This document shows positions 53,065 to 61,953 of a DNA stretch of 64,000 nucleotides, one piece after another; positions within the stretch are counted from its first letter, which is position 1, and the number at the start of each line of letters is the position of its first letter. This DNA is from Quadrisphaera sp. DSM 44207 (GTDB lineage: Bacteria > Actinomycetota > Actinomycetes > Actinomycetales > Quadrisphaeraceae), in the NCBI RefSeq assembly GCF_900101335.1, contig NZ_FNKA01000002.1:372001-436000 (forward strand), given 5' to 3'. Under the pieces are notes generated by a model. That model made no database searches. It saw only the letters and a list, made by a program, of their open reading frames with translations, and had not been told where the DNA came from. A program made the position numbers and the translations under genes.

Positions 53065-53514
53065 ATGCAGACGCCACCCCGTGACTGGAGCGGCGGTGAT
53101 CCCGACGACCTCACGGCGTGGACCGTCATCCGCGCCCAGCACGCCGTCACGCGGATCTTCTCCTCGGTCCTGCGCGAGCACGAGCTGACCCCCCAGCAGT
53201 TCGGCGTGCTGATCGAGCTGGTGCGGCATCCCGGTCTCAGCCAGGCGGCGCTGGCGCGCCGGGTGCTCGCGACGGCGCAGTCCGTCGGTGACCTCGTGCG
53301 CGGCATGGCCGAGCGCGGTCTGCTCGCCCGCGCCAGCCCTCCGGGTCCGGGGCGGGCGATCCGCCTGCGGATCACGGACGACGGTCGCCGGGCGCTGGAC
53401 CGGGCGACCCCGGCGGTCCTGCACGCGGTGCGACCGCAGGCGCTCGGCCTGAGCCAGGGCGAGGACGCCCAGCTCAACGCCCTGCTGCACACCGTGATCC
53501 GCACGGTGGACTGA
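53065..53514 (+). CDS. MarR family transcriptional regulator
   Basis: 149-aa winged-helix dimer. RAQHAVTRIFSSVLREHELT forms the dimer helices; TPQQFGVLIELVRHPGLSQAALARRVLATAQSVGDLVRGMAERGLL is the helix-turn-helix, and GRAIRLRITDDGRRALDRA the wing. Starts at ATG 53065, directly after a -10 box. It sits upstream of an FAD monooxygenase gene with a perfect inverted repeat between them, so it most likely represses that gene and is relieved by a phenolic ligand. Confidence 0.92.
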   Translation: MQTPPRDWSGGDPDDLTAWTVIRAQHAVTRIFSSVLREHELTPQQFGVLIELVRHPGLSQAALARRVLATAQSVGDLVRGMAERGLLARASPPGPGRAIRLRITDDGRRALDRATPAVLHAVRPQALGLSQGEDAQLNALLHTVIRTVD

Positions 53515-53570
53515 GGCGGGCCGGCCAGCCCTTGCCGGGCGCGCACGAGCGGCGTACCGTCGTCCCGCCA

Positions 53571-53588
53571 CCATAAGGAACCTTATGG
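53571..53588. promoter_or_regulatory. Perfect palindrome, likely MarR operator
   Basis: CCATAAGG-AA-CCTTATGG, extendable by an A/T pair on each side. It is AT-rich in a very GC-rich gap and lies 75 bases before the monooxygenase ATG. Size and symmetry fit a MarR dimer. Confidence 0.7.
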
Positions 53589-53662
53589 TCTCGGTCGCCC
53601 ACCGAGGCGACCAGCCCGGGTGCACCCGCTCCCGCGCGCACCGACGCCGAGCAGGAGCCCCC

Positions 53663-55525
53663 ATGACCACCACCCGCGCAGCAGCCCCCAGCGACCTCCC
53701 GACACACGGCGCCGCGACCCCGGGCAGGCCCGACGACGCCGAGGTGGACGTCGTCGTCGTGGGCGCCGGGCCGGTCGGCCTGACCCTCGCCTGCGCCCTC
53801 CTGCACCACGGGGTCCGCGTCAGGATCTTCGAGCGCGGGCCGGGGCGCTCGGGCGCCTCGAAGGGCCACAACCTGCTCCCGCGCTCCCAGGAGCTGCTCG
53901 AGACCATCGGCGTCCGGACGGCGATCGCAGCGCGGGCGCACTCCGCACCCCACACCCAGGTCCTCCTGGACCGCAGGCCGCTCGCCCGGCTGGACGTGCG
54001 CGGGTGCGGGAGCCCCTACGACTCCGTGCTCTTCTCGGGCCAGGACACCATCGAGGCGGTGCTGTCCGAGGCGGTCGCCGAGCGCGGCGGTCGCGTGGAG
54101 CGAGCTCGGCCGGTGCGGGCGGTCGCCCCCGACGAGGACGGCGTCACCGTGGCGGTGGGCCGCACCGACGTCCGCGGGGAGGAGCAGGACGCCGAGGACG
54201 AGCGCGTGCGCTGCCGCTACCTCGTCGGCGCGGACGGCGTGCGCGGGAGCGTCCGCGAGGCCGTCGGCCTCGGCTTCTCGCCCACCGCCCTGCAGGAGCG
54301 CGCCACGCGGCAGATCGACGCGAAGCTGTCCTGGAGGCGCCCCACGGAGCCCGACCGGAGCTGGTTCTTCCTGCACCCGAACGGCTTCGCCGGGATCCTG
54401 CCGGTGTGGGAGGGGCTGCACCGGCTGTTCTTCGTCGAGGACGAGGCCGAGGTGCCCGAGCGCGAGCCGACCCTGGCCGAGATGGTCCAGCGGGCCCGGG
54501 AGGTGACCGGCGACGAGACGTTCGAGATGTCCGACCCGGCGTGGTCCAGCTGGGGACGCTTCCGCCACGGCGTGGCACCGGCCTACGCGCGCGGGCGCGT
54601 CTTCCTCGCCGGGGACGCCGGTCACCGCACCCTGCCGATCGGCGGGCAGGGCATGAACGCGGGCCTGCACGACGCGATCGGCCTGGCGTGGCGACTGGCC
54701 AAGACCCTGGCGGGCCAGGGCGGTCCGCTCGTGCTCGACAGCTACGGCCCGGAGCGGCACGGGGCGCACGAGCGGCTCGAGGCGCAGCAGGTCAGGGGCT
54801 ACCGGCAGCTGGTGCACCGACCCCGCGGCGTCGACGTCGTGGTCGGCGCCGTCGCCGACCTGATCCCGAACCTCGCCTCCCGGGTCTTCGGCGGCGAGGA
54901 CCTCACCCAGCTGTCGGTGGCCTACCCCGACAGCGACCTGAGCGCGGACCGCTTCCCGGCGCTCTCGGCGCTCGGCCCGGCGCGCAGGGGCGCACCCAGG
55001 GCCGGGGCCCGCGCGCCCGACGCCCCGGTGACCACGCCCGCCGGCGCGACCACGTCGCTGCTGGACCGGATCCACCACCCCGACGGGGTGACGTGGGGCT
55101 GGTGCCTGCTGGCCTTCGACGGGCGCGAGCAGGGCTCGCGCGAGGCCCTGGTGCGGGCGGTCGAGGCGGTGTCCGCCTGGCCCTGGGTGCGCCCCCACCT
55201 GGTCCTGGCCGACCCGCTCGCGTCGGACGACGGGGCCGGTGCCACGCCGTGCCTGTTCGACCTGGACGGGCTCTCCCACGCCGCCTACGGGCTGGAGGGC
55301 GTCCCCGCGCTGGTGCTCGTGCGCCCCGACGGGCACATCGCCTTCCGGGGCCCCGCCGGCCACCCGGAGCGCCTGCACGCCCACCTGCGCAGCGTCTCAG
55401 GACAGGACGCCACCGGTGCTGGAGGCGGTGGTGGGGCGCGCGGCCGCGCCGTCGGCCGGGAGCGGCGGAGGGATCGGCACCCCTTCCGCCGGGCCCGCGC
55501 CGCGGCCTACGGTCGGCGCTCATGA
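53663..55525 (+). CDS. FAD-dependent monooxygenase (PheA/TfdB-like phenol hydroxylase family)
   Basis: 620-aa flavin hydroxylase. VDVVVVGAGPVGLTLACALL binds the ADP of FAD; YLVGADGVRGSVREAVG is the DG motif, RVFLAGDAGHRTLPIGGQGMNAGLHDAIGLAWRLA the GD motif; a C-terminal thioredoxin-like domain (PALVLVRPDGHIAFRGPAG) is complete. The end is a Gly/Arg-rich tail. ATG at 53663 has caggag upstream; a reading from 53585 would start inside the palindrome. Attacks phenolic or polyketide rings; possibly self-defence or catabolism under MarR control. Overlaps the next gene by ATGA. Confidence 0.92.
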   Translation: MTTTRAAAPSDLPTHGAATPGRPDDAEVDVVVVGAGPVGLTLACALLHHGVRVRIFERGPGRSGASKGHNLLPRSQELLETIGVRTAIAARAHSAPHTQVLLDRRPLARLDVRGCGSPYDSVLFSGQDTIEAVLSEAVAERGGRVERARPVRAVAPDEDGVTVAVGRTDVRGEEQDAEDERVRCRYLVGADGVRGSVREAVGLGFSPTALQERATRQIDAKLSWRRPTEPDRSWFFLHPNGFAGILPVWEGLHRLFFVEDEAEVPEREPTLAEMVQRAREVTGDETFEMSDPAWSSWGRFRHGVAPAYARGRVFLAGDAGHRTLPIGGQGMNAGLHDAIGLAWRLAKTLAGQGGPLVLDSYGPERHGAHERLEAQQVRGYRQLVHRPRGVDVVVGAVADLIPNLASRVFGGEDLTQLSVAYPDSDLSADRFPALSALGPARRGAPRAGARAPDAPVTTPAGATTSLLDRIHHPDGVTWGWCLLAFDGREQGSREALVRAVEAVSAWPWVRPHLVLADPLASDDGAGATPCLFDLDGLSHAAYGLEGVPALVLVRPDGHIAFRGPAGHPERLHAHLRSVSGQDATGAGGGGGARGRAVGRERRRDRHPFRRARAAAYGRRS

Positions 55526-56040
55526 AGGACCCCGAGGGCCTGTCCGGTCGCTACGCGCAGGAGGCGCTGCGCAAGGTCCACACCCGGGACGACGTGCCTC
55601 CCGACGCCCCGCTGGAGGCGCACCCGGACCCCGACGTCCCCGGCGCGAACTACGTCGACGGCCTCGGCGACGCCCGCTACTGGGTCGGCCTGCAGGGCGA
55701 GGTCGTGCGCACGGGCAGCGACGGGACGCCCCCCACGCGCAGCGAGCAGTTCGACCAGGCGCACCACCGCTACACCGCCGCCGTGGAGAAGGTGCGCCTG
55801 CGCTACGCCACCCCGGTGGTGGAGCGGCTCTTCGCCACCCCGGACACGCACGTGCCCGACGCCTTCTTCGTCCACGACACCCACGAGCCCCAGACGGTGC
55901 GCTGGGTCGCCCCCGACGGCGAGGTCCACGACGGCTACCGCCTCGTCGACGACGAGGCCCGGTGGGACGAGGAGACGGCGGCCGCGCGCCGCGCCGTCCT
56001 GCGGCGCCAGCCGAGCACCGCTCCCCTCGTCGACGGCTGA
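55522..56040 (+). CDS. Hypothetical protein (172 aa)
   Basis: No recognised family. Acidic, soluble, with HPDPDVPGANYVDGLGDARYWVGLQGEVV and FDQAHHRYTAAVEKVRLRYATPVVERLF, a predicted mixed alpha/beta small domain rich in Asp/His/Tyr. ATG at 55522 is inside ATGA with the monooxygenase stop, so translation is coupled; a TACGGT box nine bases before the ATG could also give its own mRNA. It may assist the monooxygenase, but nothing in the sequence proves it. Confidence 0.75.
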   Translation: MKDPEGLSGRYAQEALRKVHTRDDVPPDAPLEAHPDPDVPGANYVDGLGDARYWVGLQGEVVRTGSDGTPPTRSEQFDQAHHRYTAAVEKVRLRYATPVVERLFATPDTHVPDAFFVHDTHEPQTVRWVAPDGEVHDGYRLVDDEARWDEETAAARRAVLRRQPSTAPLVDG

Positions 56041-56064
56041 GCGTCGCCGCACTCCTCCGTCCGT

Positions 56065-56086
56065 GTCGATCGTGCGACATGTCGAC
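56065..56086. promoter_or_regulatory. Inverted repeat upstream of the YceI gene
   Basis: CGACATGTCG (56075-56084) is a perfect 10-bp palindrome, and outer GTCGA/TCGAC arms frame it. A TACCCT -10-like box follows at 56087. Possible operator for the YceI gene; the regulator is unknown. Confidence 0.35.
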
Positions 56087-56159
56087 TACCCTGCGTCAGT
56101 CCGCGCGGCGTCCGCCACAATGGGGCGCCGGTCGCACCCGACGACGAGGACGGACCACC

Positions 56160-56759
56160 GTGGCGAAGCACCGGGCACCAGACCCCTCGAGCACTGACTT
56201 CGACGCCGCGACCAGCGCGCTGGCCGACGTCACCGGCGACTACACCGTGGACGTCGTGCACACGCGCATCGGCTTCCGCGCCCGGCACGCGATGGTGACG
56301 ACCGTGCGCGGGTCGTTCACCCGCTTCGAGGGCCGGGCGCACCTGGACGCCACCCACCCCGAGCAGAGCGGCGTCGTCCTGCACATCGACGTCGCCAGCA
56401 TCGACACCGGCCAGGCCGACCGCGACGACCACCTGCGCTCCCCCGACTTCTTCGACGTCGGCACGCACCCGCACATCGTCTTCGCCTCCACGTCCGTGAA
56501 GCAGGTCGACGAGGCCGTCTACCGGGTCACCGGGGACCTGACGATCAAGGACGTGACGCACCCGGCGAGCGTGGACTTCGAGCTGACCGGCTCCGCGCAG
56601 GACCCGTTCGGCGACACGCGGGTGGGCTTCGAGGGCTCGCTGGTGATCAGGCGCAGCGAGTGGGGCCTGACCTGGAACGCCGCGCTGGACACCGGCGGCG
56701 TCCTGGTCAGCGACAAGATCCAGATCGAGTTCGACGTCTCCGCGATCCGGTCGGCCTGA
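56160..56759 (+). CDS. YceI family protein
   Basis: 199-aa lipocalin-like beta-barrel that binds polyisoprenoid lipids: DYTVDVVHTRIGFRARHAMV, VRGSFTRFEGRAHLDATHPE, SIDTGQADRDDHLRSPDFFD, GDLTIKDVTHPASVDFEL and WGLTWNAALDTGGVLVSDKIQIEFDV. No signal peptide, so unlike E. coli YceI it should be cytosolic, as is usual in actinobacteria. GTG at 56160 has gaggacgg before it; an ATG at 56079 is in frame but less likely. Its 3' end overlaps the convergent DoxX gene by 53 bases. Confidence 0.92.
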   Translation: MAKHRAPDPSSTDFDAATSALADVTGDYTVDVVHTRIGFRARHAMVTTVRGSFTRFEGRAHLDATHPEQSGVVLHIDVASIDTGQADRDDHLRSPDFFDVGTHPHIVFASTSVKQVDEAVYRVTGDLTIKDVTHPASVDFELTGSAQDPFGDTRVGFEGSLVIRRSEWGLTWNAALDTGGVLVSDKIQIEFDVSAIRSA

Positions 56760-57255
56760 GCGGCCCCGACGCCGGCGCGACCGGCCGGGTCAGGCACCGT
56801 CGTGCCGGGCGCCGGGCGGGTCGGCGCCAGGCGTGGTGGGGGCGGTGCCCGAGGACGGCGTCCAGGGAGAGCTCCCCGGGACCGGTGAGGGCGAGCGCGG
56901 AGGTGGACAGCCCCAGCACCGCCGGGTACTCCCAGCCGCCCTGGGTGGCGAACAAGCCGCTGGGCGCGTGCACCGAGGCGGCCGCGAGCACGGTGCCGGC
57001 GGCCGCGGCGCCCGCGGCGGGCGTGGCCAGGCCGAGGGCGATCAGCGCTCCGCCGCCGAACTCCGCCGCGCCGGCGAGCAGGGCGCTCGGGCGGGCGGGC
57101 GTGAAGCCCATGGCCTCGAAGACCCCGGCCGTGCCCTGCACCCCTCCTCCGCCGAACCAGCCGAACAGCTTCTGCCCGCCGTGGGCGGCCAGCACCGAGC
57201 CGACCCCGGCCCGCAGGGCCAGCAGTCCGACGTCCTGGAACCGGTCGTGGGTCAC
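56707..57255 (-). CDS. DoxX family protein
   Basis: 182-aa membrane protein with four helices: DVGLLALRAGVGSVLAAHGGQKLFGWFGGGG, MGFTPARPSALLAGAAEFGGGALIALGLATP and GWEYPAVLGLSTSALALTGPGELSLD. DoxX proteins accompany thiol and redox defence systems in actinobacteria. GTG at 57255 has aggagg before it. An Arg/Pro-rich 40-residue C-terminal tail, coded over the YceI 3' end, looks like read-through into a formerly non-coding strand after loss of an earlier stop. Confidence 0.9.
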   Translation of the reverse strand: MTHDRFQDVGLLALRAGVGSVLAAHGGQKLFGWFGGGGVQGTAGVFEAMGFTPARPSALLAGAAEFGGGALIALGLATPAAGAAAAGTVLAAASVHAPSGLFATQGGWEYPAVLGLSTSALALTGPGELSLDAVLGHRPHHAWRRPARRPARRCLTRPVAPASGPLRPTGSRRRRTRSGSCR

Positions 57256-57433
57256 GGTGTCCTCCTGGTCCGCCGCCGTCTGTCGCCGAGGTCCTCGCTC
57301 ACCGGCCCGCGCCAGCACCGGAGGCTGGTGGTCACCCCCGAGGAACCGCAGGTGACGGCGCGGACGGCGGTCCCCCTCCCCGACGGGGCCCAGGAGGGGA
57401 CCGCACCCCCTCCAGCCCCCTGCTGCGCGGGGC

Positions 57434-57439
57434 TACGGT
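57434..57439 (+). promoter_or_regulatory. Candidate -10 box TACGGT of the beta-propeller lipoprotein gene
   Basis: TACGGT is 15 bases before the ATG at 57455, so a very short leader is expected. Confidence 0.35.
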
Positions 57440-57454
57440 CAGCGCCTCCCGCCG

Positions 57455-58690
57455 ATGCCGGACGGAGCGCCCATGGGCCCGCGCGCACACCTGCTGGCGG
57501 TCGCGCTGTGCGCGGGCGCCGTCCTCACCGGCTGCTCACCGGGCACCGCTCCGGCTCCCGGCGCGAGCGCCGGCACGACGTCCAGCACGACGTCCAGCAC
57601 GACGTCGGGCGTGGCCGCGGAGGAGCCGGCCGCCACGGCGGCCCAGCCGTCCCCGGTGCAGCCGCCCTCGCCGCCCCCGCCGCCGGCGGCGCAGGGGTCG
57701 CTGGTGGAGGTGGCGCGCATCGGCGGGGAGATCTCGCCGAAGTCCGTCGTCGCCACCGGCACCGGCCTCGTCGTCGCCCAGAACATGATGTACCGGCACA
57801 CGGTCACGGTGTACGACCGCTCGTTCGCGCTGGTCGCGACGATCCCCGACGAGGTGGTGCTCTCCGACTTCGGGCACCCGGAGCAGGGCGCGTACCGGGG
57901 TGCGCCCGTGGAGGCCGTCGTGACCGCGGACGGCCGCCACGTGTACGTGTCGAACTACTCGATGGAGGGGCCGGGGTTCCGCGAGGGCCGTGACACCTGC
58001 TCGCCGGAGGACGACCTGCCCGACAGCTTCGTGTACCGCATCGACACGGCCACCCTGCGCATCGACCAGGTGGTCCGCGTCGGGGCGGTGCCGAAGTTCC
58101 TCGAGCTCACCCCCGACGGACGGACGCTGCTGGTGAGCAACTGGTGCTCCTACGACGTCAGCGTCGTGGACACCGCCGCCGCGACCGAGGTCGCGCGCGT
58201 GCCGGTGGGCCGCTACCCGCGCGGCATCGCCGTCAGCCCCGACTCCCGCACCGCCCACGTGGCCGTCATGGGCTCGACGCACCTCGCGGTCCTCGACCTC
58301 GCGACCCTGGCCGTGGGCCGCGTCGAGGACGTCGGCGGAGGGCCGCGGCACGTGCTGGCCAGCCCCGACGGCGCGCACCTGTACGTCACCCTCAACCGCG
58401 ACGGGCTCGTCACGAAGGTCGACGCCGCCACCGGCGAGACGGTGGCGCGGGTGAGCACGGGTGCCGCGCCGCGCAGCGCCGCGCTGTCCGCCGACGGCAC
58501 CGCCCTGTACGTCGTCAACTACGAGTCCGGCACCGTGGCGAAGGTCGCGACCGACGGGATGCAGGTCGTCCAGACCGCCCCCGTGCCGCACCACCCCATC
58601 GGCATCACCGTGGACGACGCCGCGCGCCAGGTCTGGGTGGCCAGCTACTCGGGGACGATCACGGTGCTGCAGGACGGCGCGGAGCGGTGA
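57455..58690 (+). CDS. YncE-type beta-propeller lipoprotein
   Basis: 411-aa exported lipoprotein. Signal peptide LLAVALCAGAVLTGC with lipobox LTGC; then a Thr/Ser repeat (TTSSTTSSTT), a Pro-rich linker and a seven-bladed propeller of YVTN/YncE repeats (PKFLELTPDGRTLLVSNWCS, YPRGIAVSPDSRTAHVAVMG, GPRHVLASPDGAHLYVTLNR, APRSAALSADGTALYVVNYE, HPIGITVDDAARQVWVASYS). ATG at 57455 or 57473 could start it. Ligand unknown; such proteins often bind DNA, metal or wall polymers. Confidence 0.88.
   Translation: MPDGAPMGPRAHLLAVALCAGAVLTGCSPGTAPAPGASAGTTSSTTSSTTSGVAAEEPAATAAQPSPVQPPSPPPPPAAQGSLVEVARIGGEISPKSVVATGTGLVVAQNMMYRHTVTVYDRSFALVATIPDEVVLSDFGHPEQGAYRGAPVEAVVTADGRHVYVSNYSMEGPGFREGRDTCSPEDDLPDSFVYRIDTATLRIDQVVRVGAVPKFLELTPDGRTLLVSNWCSYDVSVVDTAAATEVARVPVGRYPRGIAVSPDSRTAHVAVMGSTHLAVLDLATLAVGRVEDVGGGPRHVLASPDGAHLYVTLNRDGLVTKVDAATGETVARVSTGAAPRSAALSADGTALYVVNYESGTVAKVATDGMQVVQTAPVPHHPIGITVDDAARQVWVASYSGTITVLQDGAER
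57576..57612. repeat. 12-bp tandem repeat (ACGACGTCCAGC)
   Basis: Three in-frame copies giving Thr-Thr-Ser-Ser units in the linker after the lipidated cysteine. Confidence 0.75.
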
Positions 58691-58720
58691 GGAGGGGACC
58701 GGGCTCGCCCCCCGGACCCG

Positions 58721-60550
58721 TCACAGGAGCATCCACCCCAGCACCGCGGTGGACTGCAGGTAGACCAGCAGCGCCATGACCACGAGGAAGCCCAGGCTCC
58801 ACCAGACGACCTTGCGGAAGAGGACGCCCTCCTGCCCGGCCAGGCCCACCGCGGCCGCCGCGATGGCGAGGTTCTGCGGCGAGATCATCTTGCCGAGCAC
58901 CCCGCCGGAGGTGTTCGCCGAGGCCAGCAGCAGCGGGTCCAGCCCGGCGTCGGCCGCCGCGGCGATCTGCAGCGAGCCGAACAGGGCGTTGGAGGAGGTG
59001 TCCGAGCCGGTGACCGCCACCCCGAGCCAGCCGAGGACGGGCGAGAGGAGCGCGAACAGGCCGCCGGCGCCCGCCATCCACTGGCCGATGGTGATCGTCT
59101 GGCCCGACAGGTTCATCACGTACGCCAGGCCCAGCACCGCCATGACGGTGACGATGGCCCACTTCAGCTGGTCGTAGGTCTGCCCGTACGCCCGCAGCGC
59201 GCGGCCGGGGGAGAGCTTGAGGACCGGGATGGTCAGCAGGCCGCTGATGAGCACGAGCGTGCCGCCGGCGGGCAGCCAGTTGAGGTTGAAGGTGGTGGTG
59301 GTCACCGGCTCGCCCGCGGGGTTGAGCACGTCCAGCCCCGGCCAGGGGAAGGTCACGACCCCGTTGGCGAGCAGGGCCTTGACCGCCGGGACCTGCGCGA
59401 TGCTGAAGACCAGGATGATCATCGCGTAGGGGGCGTAGGCGCGCAGCACCTCCGCCGGCGGGTCCACGGGCGCGCGGTCGGCCGCCGCGACCGGGGCGGG
59501 GCTGCCCGCGCCGTCGTCCCCGCGCCCGCCGCGGTCGGCGCCGAGCCCGCTGGCCGCGGTGGCGCCGCTGCCCAGCTGCGAGCCGCCGGTCGCGACGCTG
59601 GCGCCCGCGGCCCGGGAGCCCGAGCGGGCGCCCCGGCCCCGCACGCCCTCGACGCGGTGCGCGGCGTCCTCGGCGGAGGAGATGCGGCCCTGCATCTCCC
59701 GCTCGTCCAGGGTCTGCACCGTGAGCACCTCGGCGGGCTGCCAGAAGCGCAGCAGGACCACGATGGCGGCGGCGGCGAGCAGGGAGGCGACGATGTCGGT
59801 GAGCTCGACGACGAAGTAGTTCGCGCACAGGAACTGCCCGATCGCGAAGACCACGCCGCCGACCACGGCCGGCAGCCACGTCTGCCGCAGCCCCCGCCGC
59901 CCGTCGACCATGAACACCAGCACGAGCGGGACGAACAGCGCCAGCACCGGGGTCTGGCGTCCCACGACGGCCCCGATGGCGTCCGCCTCCAGGCCGGTGA
60001 CGCGGCCCATGGTGATGATCGGGGTCGCCAGCGCCCCGTAGGCGACGGGCGCGGTGTTGGCGACCAGGGCGATCGAGGCCGCCTTCAGGGGCGTGAAGCC
60101 CAGCGCCAGCAGCATCACCGAGGAGATCGCGACCGGGGTGCCGAAGCCCGCCAGGGCCTCCAGGAGCCCGCCGAAGCAGAACGCGATGATCACGGCCTGG
60201 ATGCGCTGGTCGGCCGAGATCGACCCGAAGGAGCGCCGCAGGACGTCGAAGTGCCCGGTGGCGACCGTGAGGTTGTAGACCCAGATCGCGTTGATGACGA
60301 TCCACATGATCGGGAAGAAGCCGAACGCGGCGCCCTCGAGGCCGGAGTTCAGCGCGGTGCCCACCGGCATCCGGTAGACGAGGACCGCCACGAGGACCGA
60401 CACGGCGAGCGAGGCCAGGGCGGCCCACTGCGCCTTGACCTTCAGCGCCCCGAGGAGCACGAAGATCGTCACGAGCGGCAGCGCGGCGAAGATCGCGGAG
60501 AGCGCGAGCGAGTCCGCGACGGGGGTGAAGTCCTGCTGGTAGGTGAGCAT
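58721..60550 (-). CDS. lldP: L-lactate permease (LldP/GlcA family)
   Basis: 609-aa symporter for lactate and glycolate with about 13 helices: ALPLVTIFVLLGALKVKAQWAA, GFFPIMWIVINAIWVYNLTV, FCFGGLLEALAGFGTPVAISSVMLLALGF, VANTAPVAYGALATPI, GWLGVAVTGSDTSSNALFG and ANTSGGVLGKMISPQNLAIA. An 85-residue Gly/Ala/Ser-rich hydrophilic insert (about residues 285-370) lies in a middle loop, longer than usual. ATG at 60550, 20 bases after the glcF stop; last gene of the glcDEF operon, so glycolate or lactate uptake feeds the oxidase. Confidence 0.94.
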   Translation of the reverse strand: MLTYQQDFTPVADSLALSAIFAALPLVTIFVLLGALKVKAQWAALASLAVSVLVAVLVYRMPVGTALNSGLEGAAFGFFPIMWIVINAIWVYNLTVATGHFDVLRRSFGSISADQRIQAVIIAFCFGGLLEALAGFGTPVAISSVMLLALGFTPLKAASIALVANTAPVAYGALATPIITMGRVTGLEADAIGAVVGRQTPVLALFVPLVLVFMVDGRRGLRQTWLPAVVGGVVFAIGQFLCANYFVVELTDIVASLLAAAAIVVLLRFWQPAEVLTVQTLDEREMQGRISSAEDAAHRVEGVRGRGARSGSRAAGASVATGGSQLGSGATAASGLGADRGGRGDDGAGSPAPVAAADRAPVDPPAEVLRAYAPYAMIILVFSIAQVPAVKALLANGVVTFPWPGLDVLNPAGEPVTTTTFNLNWLPAGGTLVLISGLLTIPVLKLSPGRALRAYGQTYDQLKWAIVTVMAVLGLAYVMNLSGQTITIGQWMAGAGGLFALLSPVLGWLGVAVTGSDTSSNALFGSLQIAAAADAGLDPLLLASANTSGGVLGKMISPQNLAIAAAAVGLAGQEGVLFRKVVWWSLGFLVVMALLVYLQSTAVLGWMLL

Positions 60551-60570
60551 CGACCGTCCTCGGCGTCGGA

Positions 60571-61953
60571 TCAGGGGGCGCTGGTGAGGGCGGACGCGGG
60601 CAGGCCGCGGATGGACGCGTCCAGCACCTCCACCGTGTGGGCCATGCCGATGTCGGCGCCGGAGCGCTGCAGCGCCGAGCTCACCTGCATCAGGCAGCCG
60701 GGGTTCGCCGTCACCAGCAGCCGGGCGCCGGTGGCGACGATGTTCTCGGCCTTGCGGTCGCCCAGCTCCCGGGCCGGCTCGGGGTTGAGGATGTTGTAGA
60801 TGCCGGCGGAGCCGCAGCACAGGTCCGCCTCGGCGATCTCGCGCAGCTGCAGGCCGGGGACGCCGCGCAGCAGCTCGCGCGGCTGCGCGCGCACGCCCTG
60901 GGCGTGGGCGAGGTGGCAGGCGTCGTGGTAGGCGACGGTGACGTCGAGCGGGTGGCGCGGGGCGACCGGGCCCAGCTCGCTGAGGATCTCGGTGACGTCC
61001 TGCACGCGCGCCGAGAACGCGGCGGCGCGCTCGGCGCAGCGCGGGTCGTCGGCGAGCAGGTCGGCGTACTCCTTCATCGTCGACCCGCAGCCGGCGGCGT
61101 TGACGACGACGCGCTCGACCCCCGCGTCCTCGAAGGCGTCGACGAGGGCTCGCGCGTAGCGCTGGGCCTCGGCCTCGCGCCCGTTGTGCGCCGACAGGGC
61201 GCCGCAGCAGCCCTGGGCGCGCGGGATGACGACCTCGCAGCCCTCGGCGGCGAGCACGCGGGCGGTGGCGGCGTTGACGCCGGGGAAGAACTCCCCCTGA
61301 ACGCACCCGGTGAGCAGGCCCACCACCGCGCGGCGGGTCCCGACCGCGGGCACGCGCTCGGGCAGCTGCTCGCGCGGGCCGATCCGCGGCGCGATGGACT
61401 CCATCGCCGCCAGCTGCGGCGCTGCGCGCAGCAGGCCCGTGCGGCGCACGAGGCGGTCCAGGCCCAGGCGCTGGTAGGCCCACAGGGGTCCGCGCACCAG
61501 GCGCAGGCGCCGGGGGTGGGGGAAGAGGGCGAAGATCCCGGCGCGCAGCAGGCGGTCCTTCGGCGAGCGGGTGTGGTGCCGCTCGACCTGGGCGCGGGTG
61601 GTCTCGATGAGCTTGTCGTACTGCACGCCGGAGGGGCAGGCCGTCACGCAGGCCATGCAGCCCAGGCAGGCGTCCCAGTGCTGCACCATCGCGTCGCTCA
61701 GGGGCTCCCCCTCGAGCCCCTGCTTCATCAGGTGGATGCGCCCGCGCGGGGAGTCCATCTCCTCCCCCCACAGCGCGTACGTGGGGCAGGTGGGCAGGCA
61801 GAAGCCGCAGTGCACGCAGTCGCCGACCAGCGCGGCGTCCGGTGGCCGGTGGTCGTCGAAGGCGCCGTGCTGCCCGGGCCCGCCGCCGGTGGGCACGTGG
61901 CCGTGCTGGTTCGCGCCCTTCCCGCGGGTGCGCGGCATGCCGAGGTCGGTCAT
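60571..61953 (-). CDS. glcF: Glycolate oxidase iron-sulfur subunit
   Basis: 460-aa electron-transfer subunit. Two ferredoxin clusters: CVHCGFCLPTCPTYALWGEE and CLGCMACVTACPSGVQYDK; then two CCG-type cysteine-rich domains (VIPRAQGCCGALSAHNG; AYHDACHLAHAQG...LCCGSAGIYN). ATG at 61953 shares a base with the glcE stop (TGATG). GlcF passes electrons from GlcD to the respiratory chain at the membrane. Whether the enzyme prefers glycolate or D-lactate is not fixed by sequence. Confidence 0.95.
   Translation of the reverse strand: MTDLGMPRTRGKGANQHGHVPTGGGPGQHGAFDDHRPPDAALVGDCVHCGFCLPTCPTYALWGEEMDSPRGRIHLMKQGLEGEPLSDAMVQHWDACLGCMACVTACPSGVQYDKLIETTRAQVERHHTRSPKDRLLRAGIFALFPHPRRLRLVRGPLWAYQRLGLDRLVRRTGLLRAAPQLAAMESIAPRIGPREQLPERVPAVGTRRAVVGLLTGCVQGEFFPGVNAATARVLAAEGCEVVIPRAQGCCGALSAHNGREAEAQRYARALVDAFEDAGVERVVVNAAGCGSTMKEYADLLADDPRCAERAAAFSARVQDVTEILSELGPVAPRHPLDVTVAYHDACHLAHAQGVRAQPRELLRGVPGLQLREIAEADLCCGSAGIYNILNPEPARELGDRKAENIVATGARLLVTANPGCLMQVSSALQRSGADIGMAHTVEVLDASIRGLPASALTSAP

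Noticed and set aside
53585-53662. ATG at 53585 as start of the second FAD monooxygenase
   Set aside because: It lies inside the MarR palindrome, has no ribosome site, and adds residues not found in the family; ATG 53663 with caggag fits better.
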